Of a stretch of DNA of 64,000 nt, positions 1-16,420 are shown in pieces (positions within the stretch are counted from its first letter, which is position 1; every line of letters starts with the position of its first letter). The stretch spans positions 744,001 through 808,000 of the forward strand of contig NW_026570247.1 in NCBI RefSeq assembly GCF_019649055.1, in the 5' to 3' direction. The translations under genes were made by a program, and so were the position numbers. Source of the stretch: Paramacrobiotus metropolitanus. Taxonomy: Eukaryota; Tardigrada; Eutardigrada; Parachela; Macrobiotidae. The notes under the pieces are model-generated. The model did not search any database, had not been told where the DNA came from, and was given only the letters and a program-made list of their open reading frames with translations.

Positions 1-475
1 TAGTTGTGTAATTGCCATCTTCCTTCCGGTCAGCATCTTGCCGACCGTGCCAGCCTTTTGATTATTAGTTAGCCTTAACAGCCGCTACATCGTGGTACGG
101 TGGATAAACCATCCCACTAGAACAGCAGCTTAACCGGCTGCTGTTGCAATACAGTGCAGGCAACTACAGATCCACATTTGTATGTACTCGTTGCTGGCGT
201 AAAATTGCTTCGTTAATACAGTACTCGTCAAATGTTATTAATCTAAAAACCATTAAAATATTATTAATTATTAAGTAAGAAAATTCGTTTATTATCCGCC
301 TAGTGCGGCGATGATTGTACAAACAGTGACTCGGTATCTCTAATGATAATATATTACATTCCCAGTGATGAAACACCGTGTCCTGTGTTTAATTCTCGTA
401 AAAGGGTCATAAACGAGCCTGACGACAAGTAGCCTCAGCGAGCCGTATACTGTACAGTACAATAGCAAGGTTGGT
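1..475. other. Intergenic, nothing recognised
   Basis: Short AT-leaning sequence with no convincing coding block, RNA gene or long repeat. Small open frames are frequent but have no recognisable composition or family signature. Confidence 0.5.
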
Positions 476-1172
476 TTAAGGGAAGTGGCCCAGTACATGG
501 TACCAAAATCGTGTACAAGCCCGAAATCTATCACTTTCTGGCACTACCACATCCTTTTTTATCTTGATTTATGACATTCTGTAGCCGGAAGATTTGTATA
601 CACTGGTGTAAAAACCGTTTGTGCGCGCAACATCCGGTTCGGGAGTTATAGCAGTTAGAAAATTCCAAAAAGTTAAAATTCATTCCGGTGTACCAAAAGT
701 CTCAATATGGACCGATCCCCTTCAGATTTTGCAAGTAAATGCACATACCCACGAAGAACGTTTTTACACCGGTTCACTGTTCTAGCATGTTTTTCAATTT
801 TTAAAATAAGTTTCAAAAACTTCAAAATTCCTTTTAAATTTGAAAAAAAAATCATGGAATTAGTCTGGATCGGTGTAAAAACGATCTTCATGGGTATATG
901 CATTTCGTGCAAAATCTGAAGGAGATCGGTCCATATTGAGACTTTTCGTACACCGGAATGAATTTTAACTTTTTGGAATTTTCTAACAGCCATAACTCCC
1001 GAACCGGATGTTGCGCGCACAAACGGTTTTCACGCCAGTGTTTTCTAATCCTCTGGCTACAGAAGTCAGAATGTCATAAACCAAAACGAAATTGTGTATG
1101 GGAGTGCGCGAAAGTGAAAATATTTGAGCAAGTACACGAATTTGGTACAATGTACCGGGCCACTTCCCTTAA
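476..1172. repeat. Foldback element, copy 1 (FB family)
   Basis: The left end starts TTAAGGGAAGTGGCC and the right end is its reverse complement, GGCCACTTCCCTTAA. Inside, the block with the ATGGACCGATC motif (about 690-800) recurs inverted at about 865-955, so nearly the whole element folds into one long hairpin around an AT-rich centre. A conserved GCGCGCAACATCCGG motif lies in both arms. No transposase is visible, so this is a non-autonomous or foldback element. Copies lie at 1178-1863, and half copies at 36015-36414 and 43854-44134. Confidence 0.8.
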
Positions 1173-1177
1173 TGCGG

Positions 1178-1863
1178 TTTAAGGGATTTGGCCCGGTACA
1201 TAGCACCAGATTCATGTACATCCACGGGAACTTTCGCTGTCGCGCTCTCCCAAACATTTTTTTGCATTGTTTTATGATATTTTGTAGCCAAAAGAATTGT
1301 ATACGTAGGTGTGAAATCCGTTTGCGCGCGCAACATTTGGTTGCGGAGTTATTAGGGTAACAAAATTCTAAAAACTTTAAATGCATTCCAGTGTACCAAA
1401 AGTCTCATTATGGACCGATGTCCTTCAAATTTTGCACGTAATGCGCATAACCATGAAGATCGTTCTTACACCGATCCACTGTCCTAGCATGTTTTCAAAT
1501 TTTAAAATGAATTTCAAAAATTTTAAAATTTATTTTAAAATTCGAAAAAAATCGTGGAAGTCTGGATCCGTGTAAGAACGATCTTCATTGCTATGTGCAT
1601 TTACGTGCAAAATTTGAAAGGGATCGGTCCATAATGAGACTTTTGGTACACCTGAATTCATTTAAATTTTTTGGAATTTTTTAAGAGCCATAACTCCCGA
1701 ACCGGATGTTGCGCGCGCAAACGGATTTCACACCTACGTACACAATTCTTTTGGCTACAAAATATCGTAAAACAATGCAAAAAAGTGTTTGGGAGAGCGC
1801 GACAGCGAAAGTTCCCGTGGATGTACACGAATTTTGTGCTATGTACCGGGCCAAATCCCTTAA
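1178..1863. repeat. Foldback element, copy 2 (FB family)
   Basis: It lies immediately beside copy 1, separated by about five bases. Ends are TTAAGGGATTTGGCC and its reverse complement GGCCAAATCCCTTAA. The interior carries the same ATGGACCGAT and GCGCGCAACAT blocks in inverted orientation. It is diverged from copy 1 at many positions, so the pair is not a recent local duplication of identical sequence. Confidence 0.8.
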
Positions 1864-2899
1864 CGGTAGAGGCAGTTTGTTAAACATACTGAATAAAGAC
1901 AGTAGGTTTAAGGTCATGTGCATCTGTATTTCGTACAATACTGCGACCGTTACGGCGCCAGCGACCGGTTGCTTGCCTGCGTAGGTGTTTCGTAGCCGCG
2001 ATGTAGGTGACCCACTCTTTCATCTGACACTCAGTGAACATACAATAACCGGTTACCGGGTGTCGTTTAATTAATATTACCGGTGCAGAGGTGCCATATT
2101 GCACAACAAGCATGCCAGTAGAGAATCAGAGATAAAGTGTCGACTTTGTGCCATCAACCGACAAACAAACACGCACCGGCCCGACTCCAGTATAAAACAC
2201 GGCAGCCACGCATGGGGTATTAACGTGTCTAGCCAAATCAACGGCGCGTCAACAACATAATTCATGTCCTAGAACGTGTGTGTGTTGCACTTCATCCGTA
2301 TTGTGCTTTACCTTGCACGAGGTTCTTCGGATTTTTACTCCGTGTAAACATAGATTATACGCAACAGGTACCAACGCAATTGCATTCTGCGTTGCGCAGT
2401 GTGAACCAGAATCTTTAGACACCGGTGATCTATCTGTGAGTAACAAGTCGGAGACAAGAGTTTGTTTCCTCAGTACAATGGCAAAAACCAATTGCCATAT
2501 GTCCATGTAATTCGCAGTTGTTTGATCGCGTTTCTTTAGCATACTTCAACGTTTCTCGGGTTTCGGACACTTTTACAATACGGATTTCCGCACCGGCCAC
2601 CTGAGGCAGGGTGTTTTCTGCGTTGTTCCCCATTAGAAAAACTTGATAATTTTTTATTAATCTCGTTCACAAGCTTGCATACAACAGCTGTCACATAGTT
2701 ATTTTCTGACAAGTTTTTTCCATGTGCGGATAATACCGTGTCCCTGTTGGCCGGTACGCGAATCCATATAATTATTACGTAAGTGTCCGGAATGCGAAAA
2801 ACTTTGAAGTATAGTACCACCTGCCAGTAATGCAGCGGTTTTCGTTCTGAACAGTATCGCAACGGACTTTTTCATACTTTCTCGCCACCCGCAACGGAG
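1864..2899. promoter_or_regulatory. 5' flank of the UGT gene
   Basis: About one kilobase without a supported gene. It must contain the promoter and any 5' untranslated exon of the UDP-glycosyltransferase starting at 2900, but no clear TATA box or initiator stands out. Small open frames on both strands look random. Confidence 0.35.
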
Positions 2900-5446
2900 A
2901 TGGCCCCTCCCGGTGGGAAGCACATCCTGGTGGTTAACGGCCCCGCCTACGGCCACCTGATGCCCCTCCTCCTCTTATCCCGCAAACTCGCCGCCCACCA
3001 CCACCACTCCATCACCTTCGCCGTGTCCCGCCACAAAGCCGACCAACTGGCGCAGGCCGAATTCCGCGCCGTCACCCCCGACGAGGGCGTCCGCCTCCTG
3101 CCCATCGAGGACCGTCTCCACGAGGACCTCGGGCACGACGACCTGGTCGGCGCCTTCCACACCATGAACCACGTCATCACCCCGGCCGTCGAGGACTTCA
3201 TGAAGGAAGTCTCCGCCGGCGCCGCTTCCGGAGACTCCTTGATCAAATTATCCAACGGGGAGACCCTCCGGCGTCCGGAGGTCATCATCTTCGACATGTT
3301 CCTCACTGGTCCGGTGATGCGGCACCGCCTCCCGGGCGTCCGCTACTACTTCTTCCAGTCGTCGCCCATCAGTCTGGTGCGCTGGTTCCTCCTGTTCACC
3401 CCGGACACCCGGGTGGTCAGTCCGGAAGAGCACCAGCATTTCCACGAGTTTCCGCCGGCGCCGGGGCAGCCGTTGGCCGGGCAGATGGCCGGCGCCAAGG
3501 AGATGTTCCTGCAGATTTCCCGGCATCTCCCGGAAGTCGACGGGATCATCTGCAACTCCTTCCGAGCGATGGAACGGGAGGAGGTGGGGAAGATGAACCG
3601 GGAGCGACCGGATATGGCGCGGGTGCCGGTGTACTGTCTGGGGCCGTTCATCCCCGAGGACACGTCGGAGGCGGACTCCAAGGCGGAGCAGTGGCTGGCG
3701 ACGAAGGAGGCGCGGTCGGTGGTTTATGTGTCGTTCGGGTCCATCGATTTCATGGTGCCGGCTGCCGAGCAGTTATCGGAGATCGGTAACCTTTAACGCA
3801 AATATTATATACGTGTTATTATATTGCATTTTTATTACCTATTATTATATACGTGTTATGTACGTATTTTTTATGTACAGTGGACGCCAAAATTGTCTTA
3901 CACTTATGTAATCACACAACGCGCGCAACCAAGCACTTTTCTGTACTTAAACAGCTAAATTTTTGACTGGCCATTGGCCTGCTGACATTTACACTTGCAC
4001 CTTGCGCATTTCCCAACGAAAACCATTGACCAATATATCAAACGAATGAGAAAAAAATTTCAAGAATTTAGATACCAAACAAGTTGTTCTTTATGAGATC
4101 TAAGAGATAATCGAGGCATCTAAAGTTTCTCGTAGACATAGCACAGGATTTGCATCCGCGGTTTGGTTTCAGTTTTCACACAGAAATCGTGTGCTTTGTC
4201 TACGACAAACTAAAATGGCTCGATTTTCTCTTAGATCCCATAAAGGATGACCCGTTTGGTATCAAAATTCTTGAAATTTTTTTGTCTTTCGTTTGAGATA
4301 TCGCTTGCTGGTTTTCGTTGGGAAATACGCCAGGAACAAGTGTTCGTATTCTTGCGCGTTTTCAGTTAACTGGTCATGTGGTCCTGGCCATTTAGTTTTA
4401 TTGGTCATTCGGTCCCGGACCGAATGTAAGAGAATTTTGACTTCCATTGTACACTTCTACATATACATATAAATTTACATATATACGTTTTTATATATGT
4501 TGCATACCTTTTTATTCAGATTGTGTACATCGATGATTATTTTTATTTTGCATTTTTATATACTACGTAGTTACTTATCGTTAAAAACCCTTTTTTATAT
4601 AATGATCTATGGGTAGTAATTTGAACACGAAGGTATCTGCAGTTGCGTACAGCAATTAACTGAAATACGAGTATTTTTGTATTTATTTTGAATACATTAA
4701 TTTTTTTCATATTCCATGTATAATAATATTGTAAATATATTTTCCGAATGTGCTTTTATTTTTTAAATGCTTTTACCACTGCGTGCAGATATGGATGCTT
4801 GCAATAAATTTATTTTTAAAAGGATTTTTATTGTTGTATTATTGCTTACATTAATTGACCAATCCGTTCATTTTCGTTATGCATAGGTTTCGAATTATTG
4901 CGAACATATAGGGGGCTAATTGTTTTATGTATTTTCCGTTTTTTTTTAGGAAAAGCGCTGGTGTCCCTGAAAAAGCCGGTTCTGTGGTCGCTGCGCGCCG
5001 GCAACGAAGCGCACCTACCCCCGGAAGTAGTTAAGCACCCGGACATGTTGATCCTGCCGTGGGTGCCACAGAAGCGCGTGCTGGCCGCCCCGGCGATGGC
5101 GGTCATCCTCAGCCATTCCGGCTGGAACGGGACGCTGGAGGCCCTCAGCCACGGCGTCCCCATCGTCTCCTTCCCCATGCTGGCCGACCAGCTGCTCATT
5201 GGGACGGCCATCGAGGAAGCCGGCGTCGGCGTCCGCCTCCGAGGCACCGGCTACAAACCGCAACGCCTACTTCCGGCCGACGAGATCGCCGGCGCGCTGC
5301 GGGAGGTCGGGGAGTTCGAGGAGAAAGGGGCGGGGAAGTTCCATCAACGGGCACAGGAAGTCCGGGAGCAGATTAAGGAGGCCATGACGGAGAGCGGGAC
5401 GTCCAGTGTGGAATTGGCCGAGCTTGTCAAATCGTTTGATAAATGA
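2900..5446 (+). CDS. UDP-glycosyltransferase (GT1 family, plant-type PSPG box)
   Basis: Transfers a sugar from a UDP-sugar to a small lipophilic acceptor. Exons are 2900-3785 and 4950-5446; the 1164-base GT-AG intron splits a glycine codon in phase 1. The product is 460 residues, typical of soluble GT1 enzymes. The N-terminal half has the acceptor-domain start with a GHLMP motif around His19, the usual catalytic histidine. Exon 2 encodes a donor-binding box at residues 333-376, exactly 44 residues from Trp to Gln, with His351, Trp354, Asn355, Glu359, Asp375 and Gln376 at the canonical PSPG positions. No C-terminal membrane anchor is visible, unlike classical animal microsomal UGTs. The start is the first ATG of the GC-rich open frame. 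The acceptor is unknown. Exons are strongly GC-rich against an AT-rich intron. Confidence 0.93.
3878..4449. mobile_element. TA-flanked MITE in the UGT intron (Tc1/mariner-like ends)
   Basis: The element is flanked by TA on both sides (3876-3877 and 4450-4451). Its ends are inverted: CAGTGGACGCCAAAATTG at left and the reverse complement of CAATGGAAGTCAAAATTC at right. Further in, a second inverted block around CCCAACGAAAACCATTG (about 4012-4028) is mirrored at about 4305-4325. At 572 bases there is no transposase. The TA duplication and CAGTGG-like start fit a Tc1/mariner-type non-autonomous element. A related copy lies at 20068-20632. Confidence 0.75.
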
Positions 5447-5564
5447 CCGTTTTGATGTTACTAAATTACTTTTAATTTCCTTTGAGCTTATCTTTGAATT
5501 TTCATTTATATATTCACCATCCGTTTTATATTTTTTTATTATCATTTTCTTCTAAAATATTTTC
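5447..5564. promoter_or_regulatory. UGT 3' flank
   Basis: Short AT-rich 3' flank between the UGT stop codon and the left end of the Ngaro element. No canonical AATAAA is seen, so the retrotransposon has landed within about 120 bases of the UGT stop and may truncate its 3' untranslated region. Confidence 0.4.
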
Positions 5565-5734
5565 TTAATGCTATTTAACGCTTAAGGCGTTAAATACCGT
5601 TAACGCCGGGCGAGTTTGTTTGTCCCTGGCAACATAGTCACGTCATCCAGTAATGACGTGAACAAATTATTAGAAGGAACTCAGTTGTGTTCGATCCAGT
5701 TTTAACTATTAGTTTCCCAATTTTCGCTAAAAAA
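5565..5734 (+). repeat. Ngaro-1 split direct repeat A1
   Basis: Left terminal repeat, matching A2 at 9665-9834. It begins TTAATGCTATTTAACGC and ends in a run of A that forms the first base of the gag start codon. A GGCAAC/AGCAAC difference separates A1 from A2. Confidence 0.92.
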
Positions 5735-8436
5735 TGGCTCCGAAACCTCGGTCGGACGCGCCCGTTGCACACAGAAAACGCAGACGGGGGGATTGCTAAG
5801 AAGTCAGAGCAACAATCAACAGATTCCATCGATTTAGTTGCCCTTCAGCATACAGTTTCTCAACTGCAAACGCAACTGGCTGCTTTAGCAGTCCAGCAAC
5901 CCCAACCGCCCGCCCCCACTGGTTCTCCACCTTCACTTACCACTCCACCGCTGATTGACCTTTCCGTTTCGGAGCCTAGTATGTCACTTAAACCACCGTC
6001 TAACTTGTGTTTACCCACACTTGATAATCCTACATTAAAGTTACTGTCCGATCGGCATGGCTTCGTCAATTTGCATAAACTTCTACCGATTAACAGAGGA
6101 GTCGAATCAGTTTCCGATCAGCCCTCGTATGTGCCTGATAACGACGGCAAATTAATTCCCACTGCTGCTGTGTCTAACCGCCGGAAGATCGACTCCTTTA
6201 ACTCATGGCTGGATGCCTTTTTACTTTTTGCTCGTTACCGCGTTTATTTTCATCCCGGTCTGGCTCTGGCGCTGTTTGCATACATCGACATTATCCGTGG
6301 TTTATCACTATCTCGTCCTCTGTTAATCTGGCTGGAATATGATCGAAGGTTTCGTGATAAGATGAGTAACCGTGACATTTCTGACAACGCGTGGTTCATC
6401 GAAGATTCTTCTGTTATTGCCGAGGTCATGCGCACTATCCCATTGAACTCCACGGGTCCTCCTTTACAAAAAGATATCCGATCGCCACCGCCGTCGGTTT
6501 CAGCGAAACCACCATATGGCTGCTATCTGTGCCGTAGCCCTGATCACTACGCGAACTGGTGCCCCCAGCGTCGTAACCCGTCTGAAGCATCTACTTCCGC
6601 TCAGCGTCCCGCTCCCGTTCCCATCACCCAGCCACGTGACCAGAGCGCTACACAACGTGTGAATCAGCCCTTTCGTCCACCCCGCGTTGCAGTCTGCCGG
6701 GACTACAACGCGGGACGATACTCAACCCGTGCCCCGGTCGTCGTCTGCACATCTGCGACGAATGCTTCGACGCTTCCCATACCCGACCTTTCCACTCATC
6801 TTCAACCTCGTCTACCAACTAATCCGTTCACTCCTCTTCGGCCCTACAAATTTCTTCGTTACCTACGTGAGTACCCGAATCGTGGCGCTGTGTATCACTT
6901 TATTGCAGGTTTGCTGAATGGGTTTTCTATTGGCTACACCGGTCCAAGTTTAGTTCGGTCTACTGCCAATGCGCTCACTGCTCGACAGTATCCAGATATA
7001 GTGCGTCGTTACATTGCCAAAGAGATTGAACTGAAGCACACGTTGGGGCCGTTCGCATCCCCGCCTTTTAAATTCTTCGTCAGTTCGTCTCTAGGAGTCA
7101 GACCGAAGAAAACTGGAGGAGCACGCTTGATTATGGACCTCTCCCGGCCTTTCGGTAGCTCCGTAAATGACTATATTTGCAAGAAAACGTACACCATGCG
7201 ATTCTGTTCTGTCGATGACGCAATCCGTATTATTATCAAGCTAGGTGCCGGCGCCATTATGGCCAAAATGGACTTGAAGCACGCCTTCCGCCTCATACCT
7301 GTCAGGCCGGAAGATTGGCACCTTCTCGGGTATTGTTTCGATGACCGTTTTATTTTGATGTGGTATTACCTTTTGGTTGCCGCTCTTCGCCCGCCATTTT
7401 CGATAGAATGGCATGTTTTTTGGAATGGATAATTCGAAACGTGTGTCATTTTCGGGATGTTCTGCACTATATGGATGATTTCTTCTTCGCCGGTCCATTC
7501 GGTTCTATTCTTTGCCAGTTAGCTATTGAGCTTATGACGCTGCTGTGTTTAGATCTAGGAATTCCGTTAGCGCCTGATAAGACGGAAGGACCCTCAACAA
7601 AATTGACCTTTCTCGGTGTCGTCCTGGACTCCGTTGATCAAACCATCTCGCTCCCACCCGGAAAACTTCAAGATTTAATCGATGAGTTCACGGTGTTCTC
7701 CACCAGACAGTCAGCTTCTAAGCGTGACCTTCTCAGTCTAATCGGCAAGCTCAGTTTTGCTACGAAATGCATTCCAGCCGGTCGGATTTTCTTACGACGG
7801 ATGATCGATTGTGCCAATTCAGTCCGCCTCTTACATCAGTCGGTTCATTTAAATTCTGAATTTCGAGCTGATTTGGAGTGGTGGATTAAATTTTTGCCAC
7901 TGTGGAACGGTACTGCTTCTTTTATCGAGCCAGACTGGACAAACGCAGACAATTTTAGCTTGTATACGGATGCGTCTCACACTGGGTGCGGCGGATGTTT
8001 CGGTAACAGATGGTTCCAGTTAACTTGGCCTCCTGACCTTATGATTCTGCATCCGCATATCACCTGGTTGGAGATGCTGCCAATTCTTTATGCGTGTAGA
8101 TTATGGGGCACACACTGGCACAGCAAGCGGTTGACGTTCTTCTGTGACAACCAAGCTGTAGCGGCAGTTTGGAGCAAGTTCTCTTCCAAGCATCCCGGGG
8201 TCATGGCATTAATTAGAGCATTACATTTTGAGGCAGCGCGATATAATTTTCATCTACGTATTGTCTATTTACCGGGGAAGAGCAATGCTACAGCAGATGC
8301 GTTGTCCCGTGGCAATATCGAGCGGTTTTCGAACTTCTACCGTCTGCAAATCGGCTTCGAGAGGAATTTCCGTTCAATATGGTTGAATTCTTTGACGTTC
8401 TTGCCGCTCCTCGCAAGTGCCGTAATCGCCGGATAA
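5734..8436 (+). pseudogene. Ngaro-1 gag-like, reverse transcriptase and RNase H region (frameshifted)
   Basis: The likely gag start is the ATG at 5734, where A1 ends; it opens with a basic MAPKPRSD-like stretch. This frame ends after about 20 codons, and a six-G run at 5786-5791 is where the reading shifts to the long frame ending at 7432. That frame carries a CX2CX4HX4C zinc knuckle (about 6519-6560) and the first reverse-transcriptase motifs (about 7080-7320). A second frameshift near 7350 moves to the frame ending at 8436, with the YMDD active-site motif (about 7470) and RNase H signatures containing YTDAS (about 7965), WLEML and CDNQA. The pieces together cover a full pol region, but at least two frame breaks make it non-functional as read. 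Confidence 0.88.
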
Positions 8437-8454
8437 AGTATCGTTTTCATTCTT

Positions 8455-9480
8455 ATGTTATCTAGTTGTTCACTGTTATTAACGATGTGCTTTATTGCAG
8501 AAAACGCTCGTGTACTTAATGCTCACAATACGCCATTTCGTCCAGTTATCCAAACTTTGTTGCAAGCGCATCTATCATCCGCCAGTCAGAAAGTGTATCG
8601 GGTTGCACTGCGCACATTTAATTCTTTTGTAACCGTAATGGTTTTCCTTTTGTGCCCACGGATTCTGCAACCATCTTTAATTTTGTTGCCCAGCTCTTTT
8701 TGGATAAACTAACCGTAGCCACTGCGCGAGTATATGTTTCGGCCATTATAACCTATAGCACTTTAAGCGGCTATCCGGACCCTGTTCCGGATAAACGCCG
8801 CCTGGCGCTACTTTTTCTGGATGGTCCAGAATCCGTGGGTCACCTCGCGTTAAGCGTGCTGGACTGACAGTGACAAATCTGCGTTATTTGTTTCGCTATA
8901 TACAGTCACTTCCGTATTGCATGTTCGATCGCATCATGTTGCAAGCTGCCACGATGATGGCGTTTTATGGATTTATGCGTGTATCTGAATATTGTGCTAC
9001 TACTCAATCCCGTTCAGCTCCCCACTGTCTTCGTGGTTCTGATATTTTCTGTGATTCTTATTGTCTCCAAATCACTTTGCGAAGAAGCAAAACATCTCAG
9101 CATGCACCTGTTGTGATATCAATTCCTTCCCTGACTGACATCACTTGCCCTGTTACTGCTGTGTCTCGTTATCGAGCGCTTCGGGATTCCTGTTTTGATT
9201 CTTCATCTCCATTCTTTTGTTTTTCAGACGGAAATATCTAACTCGTCAACGTGTATCCATTCTGCTTCAAAGTTGCTTCGGTCACACAATGTCAACCCAT
9301 TCGTTTCGCATTGGTGCAGCTTCAACTGCTGCTAACGCCGGCATCACATTAACGGATGTTCAAAGATGGGGCGTTGGACTAGTGATGTGGTTAATAGATA
9401 CATTCAGCAGTCTTCTGTATCAAATTCTCATCTGTATACTCGTTTATTATCATGAAATCTTATTACAGCTCTCCCGTGTT
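8455..9480 (+). pseudogene. Ngaro-1 tyrosine recombinase (frameshifted)
   Basis: The recombinase that would integrate the circular DNA of the element. It is visible as four pieces in changing frames: the N-terminal SAM-like part (8455-8640 and 8652-8867), the first catalytic arginine in GFMRVSEYC (about 8971), and HSFRIG (about 9300) with the second arginine. The active-site tyrosine region, NRYIQQ, appears about 9391-9410 only in another frame. Homology to the intact copy at 48521-49393 identifies all these parts. At least three frame breaks are needed. Confidence 0.82.
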
Positions 9481-9524
9481 CGGTTGTGTTTTGTCGTTTC
9501 CGGTTGGGCCGCGGCTTCGCTTTG

Positions 9525-9669
9525 GGGGTGTTCGGCGCGGCTTGTCTCAACGGAAGTCGGCGACCAGCGGCGCCGTTCAGTTGCGACCGTTCGGACATCG
9601 TCGGCTTTCGAGCACTTGCCCCGACATCCTCAAAGCGGCAACTGATTGAACGAGCCCGAAAGCGTTAAT
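9525..9669 (+). repeat. Ngaro-1 split direct repeat B1
   Basis: 145-base copy of B2 (9956-10100), running from GGGGTGTTCGGCGCGG to AAAGCGTTAAT. It overlaps the start of A2 by the TTAAT junction, as expected for a B1-A2 boundary. Confidence 0.92.
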
Positions 9670-9834
9670 GCTATTTAACGCTTAAGGCGTTAAATACCGT
9701 TAACGCCGGGCGAGTTTGTTTGTCCCTAGCAACATAGTCACGTCATCCAGTAATGACGTGAACAAATTATTAGAAGGAACTCAGTTGTGTTCGATCCAGT
9801 TTTAACTATTAGTTTCCCAATTTTCGCTAAAAAA
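9665..9834 (+). repeat. Ngaro-1 split direct repeat A2
   Basis: Second copy of A1. It is followed by a unique spacer of about 120 bases (9835-9955) before B2. Confidence 0.92.
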
Positions 9835-9949
9835 CCGCCCGCCCACCCGGAAATATACTATGTCATCACTTGTCCTGTTGTTGATTCTTCGATCTTCTCC
9901 GATCTGCTGTTTATTACCACCAGCGTTGCTCTGTTGTGTTCAAAGATTC

Positions 9950-9955
9950 AATAAA
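9950..9955 (+). terminator. Polyadenylation signal in the Ngaro-1 A2-B2 spacer
   Basis: AATAAA sits immediately before B2. This placement would end the genomic transcript inside B2, so A and B sequences can be copied back during reverse transcription. The role is inferred from position. Confidence 0.5.
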
Positions 9956-10100
9956 GGGGTGTTCGGCGCGGCTTGTCTCAACGGAAGTCGGCGACCAGCG
10001 GCGCCGTTCAGTTGCGACCGTTCGGACATCGTCGGCTTTCGAGCACTTGCCCCGACATCCTCAAAGCGGCAACTGATTGAACGAGCCCGAAAGCGTTAAT
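9956..10100 (+). repeat. Ngaro-1 split direct repeat B2 (right end)
   Basis: Copy of B1. The last bases, GCGTTAAT, mark the right boundary; host AT-rich sequence follows. Confidence 0.92.
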
Positions 10101-10834
10101 TCTAGATTTTGTGCAGTTTTATAACAACCGATCATTTAAGATTGTCATAAAAATAATTCGGAGTTTTTAGAATACTTTTTTAATAATTTTTAAAATATTC
10201 TAAGTTGTTTTTTAATAATTAAGACCTTTCAGAAAATTCTTTTAAAAGTATTAAAAATTCGTTTCATCGGGTGATCCTTTTTTCGATTATTCCTTTTTTT
10301 ATAACAAACATTCCTTTTATTAAAATACGGATTTTTTAATGTTCAGATTAAATAATCCGGAATTTTTGGAATATTCTAGGCTATTTTTAAAAAGACAAAA
10401 AAATTATTTCACCGGGCGATTCTTGTTTTCGATTATTCCTTTTTTATGAGAAAAATATTCCTTTTAATGGATATTAATTTTTTAAATCCAGATGGTTATT
10501 AAATGCTATCATGGTGAATCAAAAAATGTATGAATTCGGCAGTAATTTATTTTCGAGAATAACCTTATTGCTTCCGGGGATAAACTAATAAAATCGGCAT
10601 TGACCCGCAATGTTTCGTCAGTGCCATTGAAGCGCGTAAAATTAAATACTTATTATAATCGTATCCAGCATAAATTCGTTAAAAAAAACGGCTATATCAC
10701 AACAACTGCAGGAGACAACAGAATCCCAACCAAAAATCGGCTCGAACAAAAAAAGACGATTATTGGAATGCCATGCAGTATAGAATCAACCAATTAAATT
10801 TTAACCCAGCAAAAAAATTAGCAGCATTAAAATT
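10101..10834. other. AT-rich intergenic with a diverged tandem duplication
   Basis: No gene seen. The stretch at about 10150-10330 is repeated, diverged, at about 10355-10500; both copies share the CGATTATTCCTTTTTT block preceded by a CGGGYGAT motif. The rest is the 3' flank of spastin, with a minus-strand AATAAA at about 10546-10551. Confidence 0.5.
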
Positions 10835-15945
<5,111 letters not shown>

Positions 15946-16184
15946 GATACTCGAAGAAAGAAATTTTGAAACTGAAAATAATTTTTCGACTGATCGGTCG
16001 GGTGATTTTTCTGGACGCCGTTGCTAGCCGTTGGGTAGTGGCAGACTGGCAGTTGAGAGATCCATTCCACCACCGTTGGCAATGGAATGGAAAGCTGTGT
16101 TCACCCGGACCGCCCGCGGGCAGCATTACATATTATATCTGCTACCTTTCCGTACAAAATGCCCAAACGTACATTGCCCAGACG
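15946..16184 (-). promoter_or_regulatory. Spastin 5' flank
   Basis: Short region upstream of the spastin start codon, bounded on the far side by retrotransposon debris. No TATA box is evident. The promoter must be here or within the retrotransposon-derived sequence. Confidence 0.35.
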
Positions 16185-16410
16185 TCCAGAGTGCCGGAAG
16201 TGCAGCGGAAATTCACGAAGACCGGAAATTAGGAAAGTACAGCGGGTTGGGAGACCGTTACATCGTCCAACCGTTGGCGTTTGAAACCACGGGTTCATTC
16301 GGACCACGGACGAATAAATTTTTCAAAGAGCTGTCGAGAAAAATCAGCGACTGTACGGGCAACATTTGGTTAGGGGAGTTTTTGCGGCAGAAAATTGGTA
16401 TCGAGATTCA

Positions 16411-16420
16411 ACGAGGAAAT
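16411..16420 (+). repeat. Target-site duplication, left copy
   Basis: ACGAGGAAAT, repeated at 17317-17326 directly after the poly-A tail of the inserted element. One preceding A may extend it to 11 bases. Confidence 0.9.

Larger units (their letters stand above)
5565..10100 (+). mobile_element. Ngaro-type tyrosine-recombinase retrotransposon (Ngaro-1, decayed)
   Basis: A 4.5-kb element with the split direct repeats characteristic of Ngaro elements, in the order A1-ORFs-B1-A2-B2. A1 (5565-5734) and A2 (9665-9834) are 170 bases and differ at one noticed position. B1 (9525-9669) and B2 (9956-10100) are 145-base copies. B1 and A2 overlap in TTAAT, the sequence also found at the outer ends. Between them lie gag-like, reverse transcriptase, RNase H and tyrosine-recombinase coding regions, all with frameshifts. 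Near-identical repeats with broken ORFs suggest a fairly recent insertion or sequence errors. Confidence 0.92.

Noticed and set aside
2947-3681. Minus-strand and alternative-frame ORFs over the UGT exon 1
   Set aside because: GC-rich third positions keep antisense frames open; only the plus frame shows GT1 motifs and splices to exon 2.
5687-5733. Start of Ngaro-1 gag at 5687
   Set aside because: It lies inside repeat A1. The ATG at 5734 has a basic N-terminus comparable to the gag of Ngaro-2.
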